From Fibrella arboris (GTDB lineage Bacteria > Bacteroidota > Bacteroidia > Cytophagales > Spirosomataceae): DNA of 64,000 bases. The stretch lies in NCBI RefSeq assembly GCF_041321095.1, contig NZ_JBGGWE010000005.1, positions 124,001 to 188,000 of the forward strand, written 5' to 3'. This document shows positions 1 to 7,584 of this stretch, in pieces (positions within the stretch are counted from its first letter, which is position 1; every line of letters begins with the position of its first letter). The translations under genes and the position numbers were made by a program. Under the pieces are notes generated by a model. The model saw only the letters and a program-made list of their open reading frames with translations. It was not told the DNA's origin and did not search any database.

Positions 1-1
1 A

Positions 2-43
2 ACGGATCAGGGGCGCCTGGACAAGGCAACGTACCTGGGTTAA
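2..43 (+). CDS. Possible C-terminal tail of an upstream gene (partial)
   Basis: An open frame enters from the left edge and ends at TAA 41-43, giving the tail TDQGRLDKATYLG. It would end just before the efflux gene begins, as expected for a preceding member of an efflux operon such as a membrane-fusion or transporter subunit. Only 13 codons are visible, so function cannot be assigned. The tail contains one copy of the recurrent ACGTACCTG word, read here as T-Y-L. Confidence 0.3.
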   Translation, partial: TDQGRLDKATYLG

Positions 44-68
44 GCTACGTGGGGCCGTTGGAGGCTGG

Positions 69-1487
69 TTGGTGGCCCTGGCCTTAACGGGGACGCCCCC
101 CTTGTTTGCGCAACGGACAGGCCAGCAGGTGGATACGGTGGTGTTCACGGCCGCCGAATTTTTCGGGGCGGTGGTGCAGTTTCACCCCATCGTAAAACAG
201 GCGGCCCTGCTGCCCGAAGAAGCCCGGACCGAAATCATGCAGGCGCGGGGAGCGTTCGATCCGAAGATAACGTCATACTTCGACCGGAAAGAATTCGGCT
301 CTGACCTGTACTACAACCGCTGGCAAACGGGCCTGTCGGTACCGATCATGCCAACAGGTATGGATGTAAAGATCGGGTACGACCGCGCCATTGGCGAGCG
401 CGTAAACCCCGAAGTTAAAACCCCGCCAACCGGGCTGGTCCTGGTTGGCGTCAGCCTGCCGATTGGCCAGACGATCCTGATCGACGGGCGCCGAACCACC
501 CTCCGACAGGCGCAGCTGGGCGTCAATCTGGCTGAAGCAGATCGCCGGAAACAGGTAAACAAAACCCTGTACGACGCGGCCAAAGCCTACTGGGAATGGT
601 ATCTGGCGTATCGTTCGTACCAGCTCATCAACGAAGGTTTTCAACTGGCCGATGTGCGGTTTGCCGCCACCCGGCAGCGTGCCCTGATCGGCGAAGTCGC
701 CACCATCGACACCACCGAAGCCCTCATTACGGTGCAGGATCGGCTGGTGCAGCGGCAACAGGCAACGGTTGATTTGCAAAATGCCCGGCTACGCCTGGCG
801 GTCTTTCTCTGGGCCGCCAATAATCAGCCGGTTGATCTGCCCGAGAAGGTGGTGCCGCAAGCCTCGGTGGGCGATGTGATTAACGATGCCCTAGTTCAAC
901 AGTTGCTCAGCCAGGCTACGCAACAGCATCCTGAACTGGTAAAACTTGATGCTAAAACCGGGCAAAATCAGTTGGAGGAGCGTTATCGCCGGGCTTTACT
1001 TCAGCCACAGATAAGCCTTAGTGCCAATCTGCTCAGCCAGACTCCCAATCTGGCGCAGGGCTACGACTGGTCGAGTTATTACGCATTCGGGCTGGCAAAC
1101 CACAAGATCGGCCTTGATCTGGTGATGCCGCTGTTTTTGCGAAAAGAGCGCGGTAAACTTCGGCAGGTACAGGTGAAAGGCCAGCAACTGACGCTGGAAC
1201 GGCAGCAGGTAGTACGAGACATCCAGAACGATGTGCTGTCGGCCAGAAACGAAATCCTGACGCTTAACCAGCAACTAGGCGTGCAACAGCAGGCCGTAGC
1301 GAATCAGCGTCGGCTGGTACAGGCTGAACAGCAGCGGTTTACCCTCGGCGAAAGTTCTCTGTTTCTGGTAAACTCCCGCGAAAGTAAGCTCATCGATTTA
1401 GGGGTTAAACTGGAAGAACTTCGCACCAAATATCAGAAAGCCATTGCCACCCTCTGGTATGTCGCCGGCAGCGCGCAAGGGATATAA
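69..1487 (+). CDS. TolC-family outer membrane efflux protein
   Basis: The product (about 472 aa) looks like an outer membrane efflux protein: a hydrophobic signal segment ending near PPLFAQ, then two long helical OEP-type halves rich in Gln, Leu and Arg (for example ERQQVVRDIQNDV and QQAVANQRRLVQAEQQRF), as in TolC trimers that span the outer membrane and join a tripartite pump. The start is uncertain. TTG at 69 follows a GGAGG at 60-64 but gives a signal peptide without a basic n-region. The frame stays open to the left edge (LRGAVGGWLVALALTG), so the true start may lie upstream, overlapping the preceding gene. Family is clear; the pump's substrate is not shown. Confidence 0.85.
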   Translation: MVALALTGTPPLFAQRTGQQVDTVVFTAAEFFGAVVQFHPIVKQAALLPEEARTEIMQARGAFDPKITSYFDRKEFGSDLYYNRWQTGLSVPIMPTGMDVKIGYDRAIGERVNPEVKTPPTGLVLVGVSLPIGQTILIDGRRTTLRQAQLGVNLAEADRRKQVNKTLYDAAKAYWEWYLAYRSYQLINEGFQLADVRFAATRQRALIGEVATIDTTEALITVQDRLVQRQQATVDLQNARLRLAVFLWAANNQPVDLPEKVVPQASVGDVINDALVQQLLSQATQQHPELVKLDAKTGQNQLEERYRRALLQPQISLSANLLSQTPNLAQGYDWSSYYAFGLANHKIGLDLVMPLFLRKERGKLRQVQVKGQQLTLERQQVVRDIQNDVLSARNEILTLNQQLGVQQQAVANQRRLVQAEQQRFTLGESSLFLVNSRESKLIDLGVKLEELRTKYQKAIATLWYVAGSAQGI

Positions 1488-1557
1488 GTGACTGGCGAAA
1501 GGCGAAAGAGTGGCTGACGCGATAGTACTCTTGCGTCCCCGCTCTTTCGCCAGTCAC
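1488..1557. repeat. Palindromic repeat, 14-bp arms, likely bidirectional terminator
   Basis: GTGACTGGCGAAAG (1488-1501) is the exact reverse complement of CTTTCGCCAGTCAC (1544-1557). A second internal pairing is possible between GCGAAAGAG (1503-1511) and CTCTTTCGC (1542-1550). It fills the gap between two convergent genes, so a terminator role fits, but there is no clear T-run. The inner stretch 1503-1522 matches 17 of 20 bases of 44598-44617, so this is one member of a dispersed family. Confidence 0.7.
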
Positions 1558-1558
1558 C

Positions 1559-2797
1559 CTAAAGTACTACTTCTTCGGTGGGGTCGATGCGTATCCAGAG
1601 CAGGCAACTCAACAACAGCAGGCCCGAGATCATAAACAGCGGATCATTGAAATCGCCGGTGGCTTTCACGATATAGCCGAACAGAACGCCCAGAAACACG
1701 GCCCCCATCTGCCCGAACGTGTTCATGGCCCCGGACACTACCCCCGACTGACTGCGGCCTACATCATTACACACGGCGAAGGAAACCGGCAGCGTCAGGT
1801 CTTTGAAGCCCATGCCCATCGCCAGCAAAATGGCCGCTGTCTGGTTGTCGGCTGTGCTGGCCGACAGGAAGATGCTGATGCTCGACAGCCCCATGCCCAC
1901 GATGCCTACCGTGCGGCGGCCTGCTTTCAGGCCGTAGCGTTTGGCCAGCCAGTCACTGGCAAAACCGCCGGTGAAGCAGCCAATGGCCCCCAGTATAAAG
2001 GGCAGCGTGGCAAACAACTGCATCTGCGTTTTGTCGAAATGACGCCCTTCTTTCAGGTACGTTGGTAGCCAGCCTGTGAAGAAATAGGCGCCGTACATGT
2101 AGAAATGGAACATCAGCATGATGGCCCACATGTTGGTACTGCGGAAAATGGCCCGCCACGGAATATGGTGTGCCTTCACCTTGAACCAGCGATTTTCTTC
2201 GATATAGGCGCGCTCGTCGGCAGGTACGTTGGGTCGTTCATGCGGAAAATCGCGGAACCAGATGTACCAGCAAACGGCCCAGATGATCCCCAGCAGACCC
2301 ATTGCCCAGAAGGCAGCCCGCCAGCCATAGTTCGTGGCAATAGGAATCACGATCCAGGGAGCCAGTACACCCCCGACCCGGCCCGCCGCCCAGATAAATG
2401 CCTGCGCCCGCCCGGTTTCCTGGCGCGGAAACCAGCGCGACACCACAATGGACGCGTTTGGGTAAGCACCGGCCTCGCCAGCGCCAAAGAGAAAACGAAC
2501 TATGACCAGGTAAAGCCAGCTGGTTGCCGTGCCGGTCAGCATGGTAAACGCCGACCACCAGCCTACTACCCGTGTCAGCACCCGGCGTGGCCCAAGGCGA
2601 TCGCCCATGGCCCCCGTCGGCATTTCGAAGGTGGCATAGGCCAGGGCAAAGGCGCTAAGCACCCAGCCCCAGGCATCATTCTCGATATGCAGGTCCCGCT
2701 TCATCTCAGCCGCCACCAGCGAAATTCCCGTTCGGTCGATGTAGGTAATAATGGAGAGTACGGACAAAAAAGAAAGGACGCGGGCGCGGTAGTTCAT
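1559..2797 (-). CDS. MFS transporter, ACS (anion:cation symporter)-like
   Basis: About 412 aa from the ATG at 2797 (MNYRARVLSFLS); an upstream in-frame start at 2893 would add 32 residues with no membrane character and is less likely. The protein has twelve hydrophobic segments, the MFS loop signature GDRLGPRRV between helices 2 and 3, and IDRTGISLVAAEM in helix 1, which is typical of the anion:cation symporter family (ExuT, GudP and relatives carrying sugar acids and organic anions). It sits in the inner membrane. It is convergent with the efflux gene, and no catabolic neighbour fixes the substrate. A sugar-acid or similar organic anion is an inference from family only. Confidence 0.85.
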   Translation of the reverse strand: MNYRARVLSFLSVLSIITYIDRTGISLVAAEMKRDLHIENDAWGWVLSAFALAYATFEMPTGAMGDRLGPRRVLTRVVGWWSAFTMLTGTATSWLYLVIVRFLFGAGEAGAYPNASIVVSRWFPRQETGRAQAFIWAAGRVGGVLAPWIVIPIATNYGWRAAFWAMGLLGIIWAVCWYIWFRDFPHERPNVPADERAYIEENRWFKVKAHHIPWRAIFRSTNMWAIMLMFHFYMYGAYFFTGWLPTYLKEGRHFDKTQMQLFATLPFILGAIGCFTGGFASDWLAKRYGLKAGRRTVGIVGMGLSSISIFLSASTADNQTAAILLAMGMGFKDLTLPVSFAVCNDVGRSQSGVVSGAMNTFGQMGAVFLGVLFGYIVKATGDFNDPLFMISGLLLLSCLLWIRIDPTEEVVL

Positions 2798-2981
2798 GAC
2801 AAGCAGGGAGCAGGAATATCCGGCTAAGATGGCAAAATAACGGGTACCAACAAGCGGCCGGGCGTACGAATGAATCAGTTCCGTGCCGTTCACTCAACGC
2901 GTTGCGCCCATCAGTCTATCTGTACCCAACTTGCTTGTCCAAATCACTATAAACCAACGGACATTGACCCGACCACTGCTT

Positions 2982-3188
2982 ATGAAAAAAATTGGAATCA
3001 GCTTGTTTGGTGGGTTTGTTGGGTACGTTCTTGTGGCCGTCTTCGGCTTCTTCCTGCTCATCCGCTTATCGTCAGATACCCACGACCGCGAGGTTGAAGC
3101 GGCTATCACCCGTTTACTGACCCTGGGGCCTATTGGGGCCATACAGGGTATCTTTATGGGTTACCAATGGGCTAAACGTTCTGCCTGA
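2982..3188 (+). CDS. Small membrane protein, two helices
   Basis: 68 aa from ATG 2982 (MKKIGISLFGGFVGYV), preferred over an upstream in-frame start at 2883 because it gives a basic n-terminus followed at once by a hydrophobic helix. A second hydrophobic helix, LLTLGPIGAIQGIFMGYQWA, is near the C-terminus. I do not recognise a family. It ends 6 bases before the von Willebrand A gene and may be cotranscribed with it. Confidence 0.6.
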   Translation: MKKIGISLFGGFVGYVLVAVFGFFLLIRLSSDTHDREVEAAITRLLTLGPIGAIQGIFMGYQWAKRSA

Positions 3189-3194
3189 TCCACC

Positions 3195-3569
3195 ATGCCC
3201 CTACGCGTTATCCACTACTCCGTTCAGCTACTCGTGCTGAGTCTGCTCGCTAGCCCGATGCTGGCCCAGCAGACGTCGCTTCAACAGGCACTCAATGAGT
3301 ACGTGACCTTTCTGAATCAGGCTGTCGATGTGACAACAGGTCGTTTTCAGATGCTGCAATCGTATCAGGCCGACGTGGATCGATACCGGAAACGAGCCAT
3401 GGGGCTTCGTCTGGCTTCATCAGGACCACTGGAAACCTATTACTACCAGAAGGCATTGGCCACAAACGGGCTATCGCCAACAGACAGGCAACAACTGGCC
3501 ACTGGCATACAGGGAATATGGCAACTGCTGACTGCAATTGACCAAACGGGTAAGTCGCTGGAAAGCTAA
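3195..3569 (+). CDS. N-terminal fragment of the split vWA protein
   Basis: 124 aa with a clear signal peptide cut after LLASPMLAQQ, then amphipathic helices (QALNEYVTFLNQAVD, MLQSYQADVDRYRKRAMGL). It ends at TAA 3567-3569, 37 bases into the downstream frame. The tail IDQTGKSLES does not look like a natural end. Alone it would be a short periplasmic helical protein; it reads better as the front of the vWA protein that follows. Confidence 0.55.
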   Translation: MPLRVIHYSVQLLVLSLLASPMLAQQTSLQQALNEYVTFLNQAVDVTTGRFQMLQSYQADVDRYRKRAMGLRLASSGPLETYYYQKALATNGLSPTDRQQLATGIQGIWQLLTAIDQTGKSLES

Positions 3570-4545
3570 GAAAGTGAAACCCGTGCTGGCGACCTCATCG
3601 GGACGACATCCGTACGAGTCGTTCTATTATTTCTATAACAATGAACTGGTGTATGAGTACAACAAACTCACCGAACTGGCGAAAGACAATCTCCTGCTTG
3701 CCGTTAACCAGCCCGACGTTTTTCTGCTGCGCCGGCCGGGGGCGGCAACAGTACGTTCATTACCAGCCCGCGTGCCGATTTCCACTGCTTCGGAGCCCGT
3801 TGTAGCCGCAAAGCCTGCTGGCAACGTACCTGAACAAACAGCCATTGTTAAACCGGCAGGCAACGTACCTGAGCGAACGGCCATTCGGCACGACACGGTC
3901 GTTGTTGAACGAACCCAGGTCATTGAGCGAACCCGAACTGATACCGTTTACATAGATCGCGGCCTTCAGCGCGACGTGCCGAATTCGCTGGCAGGTTTCG
4001 CACCTAACAACATGGTGCTGTTGCTCGATGTATCGGGGTCAATGGACTCACCAGTGAAGCTGCCGCTGCTGAAACGGTCGATCAAGTCACTGTTGATGTT
4101 GCTTCGCCCCGAAGATCAGCTTTCTGTTGTGGTTTATTCGGGAAAAGCAAAAGTGGCGTTGACACCGACCTCAGGGGCTAATACCGCCGAGATTAGCCGC
4201 GTCATTGATGCGTTGCAATCGTCGGGCGATACGGACGGGAACGGTGGGATCCGGCTGGCGTACAAGGTGGCGAACAAGAATTACATCCGGGCAGGTAACA
4301 ACCGAATTATTCTGGCGACTGATGGTGAATTTCCGGTCAGTGACGACGCCTTTCAGCTTATTGCCGACTACGCCAAACAGGATATCTACCTGACCGTGTT
4401 CACGTTTGGGCGAAATAAGCTCACCGGTCAGAACCTGATGAAACTTAGCCAACTAGGCAGAGGCACTTTCATCCACGTAACGCCCGAAAACGCTACCCTA
4501 CAACTCATTCAGGAAGCCCAGGCGAAGAAAGCGCTGAGCAAGTGA
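3538..4545 (+). CDS. vWA-domain fragment of the split gene
   Basis: 335 aa if started at the TTG of 3538. Residues about 1-65 are helical (YESFYYFYNNELVYEYNKL), about 65-150 are a low-complexity linker containing the duplicated unit KPAGNVPE-x-TAI, and about 155-330 are a vWA domain: DVSGSMDS, then a Thr in the T-P-T-S loop, then ATDGEF. Without the upstream frame it lacks a secretion signal, which argues against it being an independent gene. Confidence 0.6.
   Translation: MTKRVSRWKAKKVKPVLATSSGRHPYESFYYFYNNELVYEYNKLTELAKDNLLLAVNQPDVFLLRRPGAATVRSLPARVPISTASEPVVAAKPAGNVPEQTAIVKPAGNVPERTAIRHDTVVVERTQVIERTRTDTVYIDRGLQRDVPNSLAGFAPNNMVLLLDVSGSMDSPVKLPLLKRSIKSLLMLLRPEDQLSVVVYSGKAKVALTPTSGANTAEISRVIDALQSSGDTDGNGGIRLAYKVANKNYIRAGNNRIILATDGEFPVSDDAFQLIADYAKQDIYLTVFTFGRNKLTGQNLMKLSQLGRGTFIHVTPENATLQLIQEAQAKKALSK
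3811..3890 (+). repeat. 39-base tandem duplication carrying two copies of the recurrent word
   Basis: Two imperfect copies of a 13-codon unit (AAGCCTGCTGGCAACGTACC... then AAACCGGCAGGCAACGTACC...) encode KPAGNVPEQTAIV and KPAGNVPERTAIR. Each contains one exact AACGTACCTG (3823-3832 and 3862-3871). Third-base differences between copies show the duplication is not very recent, yet the 10-mer is intact in both. Confidence 0.75.
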
Positions 4546-4555
4546 GTTTTTTGGC

Positions 4556-4653
4556 TTCGCACTGTAGGTTGCTTCGCGTGCGTATGGCTTCGGGCTGTAG
4601 GTTGCTGACGCATAGCCCTTCGACTAGGCGTCAGCAACCTACAGCCCGAAGCC
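4556..4653. repeat. 26-bp perfect palindrome with an adjacent partial direct copy
   Basis: The arm 4586-4611 (starting GGCTTCGGGCTGTAGGTTGC) is the exact reverse complement of 4628-4653, with a 16-base loop. A diverged direct copy of the left arm precedes it at 4556-4582 (TTCGCACTGTAGGTTGCTTC). It lies between the vWA gene and the ABC operon. It may terminate transcription, but its length, the extra copy and the lack of a T-tract suggest a REP-like dispersed element. Confidence 0.75.
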
Positions 4654-4739
4654 AAAACCTCACAACGCACAGGACGAACTTTAAAACTTCCAAAAAATGT
4701 CACTACCCCTCATTGCCATTCAAAAATCAATATCTACTA

Positions 4740-4769
4740 TTGCAGTGTATTACATCACTAATACACTTC
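4740..4769 (+). promoter_or_regulatory. Operator over the ABC/GntR promoter
   Basis: AGTGTATTA (4744-4752) and TAATACACT (4759-4767) form a perfect inverted repeat with the six-base spacer CATCAC. It ends 6 bases before the start codon of the ATPase gene. From memory, the Bacillus YtrA repressor binds AGTGTA-N13-TACACT, and the GntR gene of this operon is YtrA-like, so autoregulation is a strong inference. A TTG (4740-4742) followed after 19 bases by TACACTTC (4762-4769) gives an imperfect Bacteroidota promoter under the operator, which would make the transcript nearly leaderless. Confidence 0.75.
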
Positions 4770-4773
4770 AATC

Positions 4774-5622
4774 ATGGTAAATTTAACGAACCTGACCTTT
4801 CAATACGGACGAAAACCGCCGGTATTACAGGATCTGAGCTTACATCTTGAGCCGGGACGTATTTACGGGCTGTTAGGCTCGAACGGGGCGGGAAAATCGA
4901 GCCTGATGCGGCTAATAGCGGGGCTCCTCTACCCCACCAATGGCCAAATTCGGGTAAACAAGCACGAGCCCCGCCGCCGTGAACCCGCTTTTCTGGAAGA
5001 CATTTTCTTCCTTCCTGAGGAAATTGATACGCCTACTATGACCCTCGCCAGGTACGTTGATACAGTGAGTGTGTTTTATCCAAAGTTCAACGCAAGCCAG
5101 TTTCAGCAGCACTTACAGGCGTTTCACCTACCAGCCAGTATTGATAAACTCGCCGACCTGTCGCTGGGGCAACGGAAAAAGGTGTTTATCAGCTTCGGAT
5201 TAGCCACTAACACCAGCGTGCTCCTCATGGACGAGCCAACCAACGGCCTGGATATTCCGTCGAAAAGCCAGTTCCGCAAAGTTGTCTCAGCCGCCCTGAC
5301 CGACGATCGGCTAATCCTGATCTCGACGCACCAGGTACGGGATCTTGATTCGCTGATTGACTCGGTGGTTGTCCTGAACGACCACGAGCTATTGCTCAAC
5401 GCTCCCCTTGAGCGGGTAAGCCAGCGTCTTCGTTTCGAACTGCTCGGCCGCGACGTACCTGCCGACGCGCTTTACACTGAACCCAGCCTGCGCGGGAATG
5501 CCGTGGTACTCGAAAACACTGACCCTGCCGATGACACACCTATTGACCTGGAACGGCTGTTCAACGCGGCCATCAGCAATCCGCAACGTATGAAGTCTCT
5601 TTTTTCTGCTCCCAAGCCATGA
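4774..5622 (+). CDS. ABC transporter ATP-binding protein
   Basis: 282 aa. Walker A GSNGAGKS is at residues 35-42, the signature LSLGQ at 129-133, Walker B LLMDEP at 150-155, and the switch His at about 186 (STHQ). It powers an exporter-type ABC complex with the membrane subunit encoded immediately downstream (4-base overlap, ATGA). The C-terminal 80 residues beyond the ATPase core have no recognisable domain. First gene of an operon of ATPase, permease, GntR regulator and an anchored protein, with the operator 6 bases upstream. The YtrA-type regulator points to a stress- or antibiotic-responsive exporter, but the substrate is unknown. Confidence 0.93.
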   Translation: MVNLTNLTFQYGRKPPVLQDLSLHLEPGRIYGLLGSNGAGKSSLMRLIAGLLYPTNGQIRVNKHEPRRREPAFLEDIFFLPEEIDTPTMTLARYVDTVSVFYPKFNASQFQQHLQAFHLPASIDKLADLSLGQRKKVFISFGLATNTSVLLMDEPTNGLDIPSKSQFRKVVSAALTDDRLILISTHQVRDLDSLIDSVVVLNDHELLLNAPLERVSQRLRFELLGRDVPADALYTEPSLRGNAVVLENTDPADDTPIDLERLFNAAISNPQRMKSLFSAPKP

Positions 5623-6428
5623 ACCAGACCTTTTCATTCACCCGTTTCGCCCGTTTGAACCGCTGGTTCTGGGCTGTTAAAGGCCGAACGTACCTGATTG
5701 CCGCCCTGGCACTGATCCCTATCATTATCCTGATTCCATCGCAGGTGTTGTCAGACGATCATATTTTCCGACTAGGCGTGCAGCGAAACAACATCGTTTA
5801 CTTTAATTTCTTATCGTTGCTCGTCACATTCAGTATAGGTAGCGACGTATTTAATGCCTTGTTCCGGCAGGAATCAGCCATCGCTTACCTGATGCTTCCA
5901 GCCTCACGAACAGAGAAGTTTTGGCTGGGCACGCTGTACTGTATTGTTGCCCTGTTGTTAGTGAGCAGTGCGTATTTCGGGTATGAAGCGTTTGTCTTTG
6001 ACATAGCCAATAGCCGTCTTCCTGCTACCGAAACCGATAGGTACGTATCATCGCTGATTTACAATTCCTCGCCGATCAGTGGCGACAAAGACTTACTGCT
6101 ACTTATCCCCTACTTTCTCTTCACCAGCCTCGCTATCTCGCTGATTGGCTCGTTCTTCTTCCGGCGTGGCGTGTTTATCAGAAACGTCGGGGCGGTATTG
6201 ATTCTCACGATTGGTCTACTGTTTTTGTACCATTGGATCGTCGGTATCCAATCGACTGGGCAAGGGGTGGGCACGGCGCTTCCTTTTTATCAAATAGCAG
6301 TTCACACCTCGAAAAGCAGTTACGAGTTATTAGGGCCACCCAACTGGTTGAAGTATGGGGCTTACGCCGGTACGTTGCTCATGCTATGGGTCATTGCCCG
6401 AGTCCGGTTCACTGAAATAGAACGGTAA
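5619..6428 (+). CDS. ABC transporter membrane subunit
   Basis: 269 aa with about six hydrophobic segments (LIAALALIPIIILIP, FNFLSLLVTFSIG, TLYCIVALLLVSSAYFGYEA, LLLIPYFLFTSLAISLIGSF, VGAVLILTIGLLFLYHW, YAGTLLMLWVIARV). It starts inside the stop of the ATPase gene (ATGA), which indicates translational coupling. No solute-binding protein is nearby, so an ABC-2-like exporter is the best reading. Sequence identity to named families is not evident by eye. Confidence 0.85.
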   Translation: MNQTFSFTRFARLNRWFWAVKGRTYLIAALALIPIIILIPSQVLSDDHIFRLGVQRNNIVYFNFLSLLVTFSIGSDVFNALFRQESAIAYLMLPASRTEKFWLGTLYCIVALLLVSSAYFGYEAFVFDIANSRLPATETDRYVSSLIYNSSPISGDKDLLLLIPYFLFTSLAISLIGSFFFRRGVFIRNVGAVLILTIGLLFLYHWIVGIQSTGQGVGTALPFYQIAVHTSKSSYELLGPPNWLKYGAYAGTLLMLWVIARVRFTEIER

Positions 6429-6432
6429 CCAC

Positions 6433-6804
6433 ATGGAGTTCAACAATAAACAACCTATTTATCTGCAGATCGCCGACTATGTCTGCGAGCAGATTCTTCA
6501 GCAGGCCTGGCCACCCGGCGAACGCATTCCATCGGTGCGCGACCTCGGCTCGTCGCTGGAAGTAAACCCAAATACGGCCATGCGAGCCTTTGATTTCCTG
6601 CAACAGCAGGGCATTCTGTTCAACAAACGCGGCATGGGTTACTACGCTGCCGACGACGCTCCGGAGCGGGTCAAGGCCATGCGCCGCACCCGTTTCCTCG
6701 ACGTGGAACTGCCCGAACTGTTTCGCACAATGACCTTACTGGGCATTAGCATCTCCGAAATTGAATCCCGTTTCAACGCGTTTCAACTCGCCTCCGCTTC
6801 ATGA
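6433..6804 (+). CDS. GntR-family transcriptional regulator, YtrA subfamily
   Basis: 123 aa. Residues about 8-75 form the winged helix (QIADYVCEQILQQAWPPGER, IPSVRDLGSSLEVNPNTAMR, FNKRGMGYYA), the pattern of GntR proteins. Only about 45 residues follow, too short for a ligand domain of the FadR or HutC kind, but right for the YtrA subfamily that accompanies ABC transporters. It probably binds the inverted repeat at 4744-4767 and represses its own operon. Spacing to its neighbours is 4 bases upstream and an ATGA overlap downstream. Confidence 0.9.
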   Translation: MEFNNKQPIYLQIADYVCEQILQQAWPPGERIPSVRDLGSSLEVNPNTAMRAFDFLQQQGILFNKRGMGYYAADDAPERVKAMRRTRFLDVELPELFRTMTLLGISISEIESRFNAFQLASAS

Positions 6805-7499
6805 AGACAAGTATTAAACTCCTGTTAGGCCTGGGGCTAGCGTTGCTTATCGCTATGTTTGGCGCGGCTGTTTCCATCCAGCATCAATATGATTCGATCG
6901 ATAAATCTGATAAGTATTCGCGCTGGCAGAAGAAGCCGTTGCTCCCTTTTCATGCCGTAAGTATTAGCGGCCCTTCGGCGGCGGTTGTCCTGATCGAACC
7001 TGGCAATACGACCCGGCTTTTAGTCGATTCGCTGGGGCTGTGGCGGAAGCCGATGTACACTTATAAGGTCGACAGAGACACGTTGTTTCTTCACCTCAGC
7101 CCAATGGAAGGCTGGACGTTCAACGATTATGTTACCAATGGAGATTGGAATGATCCACAGCTGGTTGTCCAGCTACCGAAGTTGGTTGCTGTTTCGACAA
7201 CCAATTCGCTTTGCCAGATTGCGGGTTTTAAAGGTGATGTGTTAGCGTTGCAACAAACTATCAAAGGAAATATGCTGGTGAAACAGTTGACCTACAACCA
7301 GCTTCATGCAGCACTTTCAGGTCGGAACCGATTGCTTGTCTATGGCGTCAAAAACAAGATTGGGAAAGCGATTATTTCTGTACGCGACAGCTCACAGTTT
7401 TCACATGATGCCGATTTTTTACAAGGGCTGACCCTCACCGCTGATCCTACGGCTAAGCTACGTTTGACAGGCAAGGCGCTACAGCAAGTGAAGGAGTAA
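6801..7499 (+). CDS. Membrane-anchored protein, GIN/DUF2807-like
   Basis: 232 aa. One N-terminal hydrophobic helix (LLLGLGLALLIAMFGAAVS) anchors a beta-rich extracytoplasmic domain with the repeating strand-turn pattern of GIN (DUF2807) proteins, for example FHAVSISGPSAAVVLIE and LTADPTAKLRLTGKAL. Last gene of the ABC/GntR operon, overlapping the regulator by ATGA. GIN-type proteins occur with ABC and PspC systems in Bacteroidota, but their function is not settled. The family call is by pattern only. Confidence 0.6.
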   Translation: MKTSIKLLLGLGLALLIAMFGAAVSIQHQYDSIDKSDKYSRWQKKPLLPFHAVSISGPSAAVVLIEPGNTTRLLVDSLGLWRKPMYTYKVDRDTLFLHLSPMEGWTFNDYVTNGDWNDPQLVVQLPKLVAVSTTNSLCQIAGFKGDVLALQQTIKGNMLVKQLTYNQLHAALSGRNRLLVYGVKNKIGKAIISVRDSSQFSHDADFLQGLTLTADPTAKLRLTGKALQQVKE

Positions 7500-7529
7500 T
7501 GCCGAGGCTCCAGCTTCGGCATTACAATC

Positions 7530-7570
7530 AATAAAAAAGGGCTTCTCACACTGAGAAGCCCTTTTTTATT
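7530..7570. terminator. Bidirectional terminator, 19-bp perfect hairpin
   Basis: AATAAAAAAGGGCTTCTCA (7530-7548) pairs exactly with TGAGAAGCCCTTTTTTATT (7552-7570) around a three-base loop. A-rich and T-rich flanks serve both strands, and it lies between two convergent genes. Confidence 0.93.
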
Positions 7571-7584
7571 GAAAAATTCACCAA

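Larger units (their letters stand above)
3195..4545 (+). pseudogene. von Willebrand A domain protein, split by a frame change
   Basis: Two consecutive frames look like one protein. The first (3195-3569, 124 aa) has a signal peptide (VLSLLASPMLAQQ) and a helical region, then stops. The second opens at 3532 in the +1 frame and runs to 4545; its only early start is a TTG at 3538 and it has no signal peptide. It holds a proline/valine-rich linker with a 39-base tandem duplication and then a vWA domain with the metal site LLLDVSGSMDS, VVYSG and ATDGEF. Exported vWA proteins bind partners through a metal site. Either a one-base indel or a larger internal deletion with frame change has separated export signal and domain. 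A sequencing error would also explain it. Confidence 0.65.

Noticed and set aside
2105..2827. 240-codon open frame on the plus strand, antisense to the MFS gene
   Set aside because: It is a shadow of a GC-rich coding sequence; the product is Pro/His/Arg-rich with no domain, and the minus strand holds a clear transporter.
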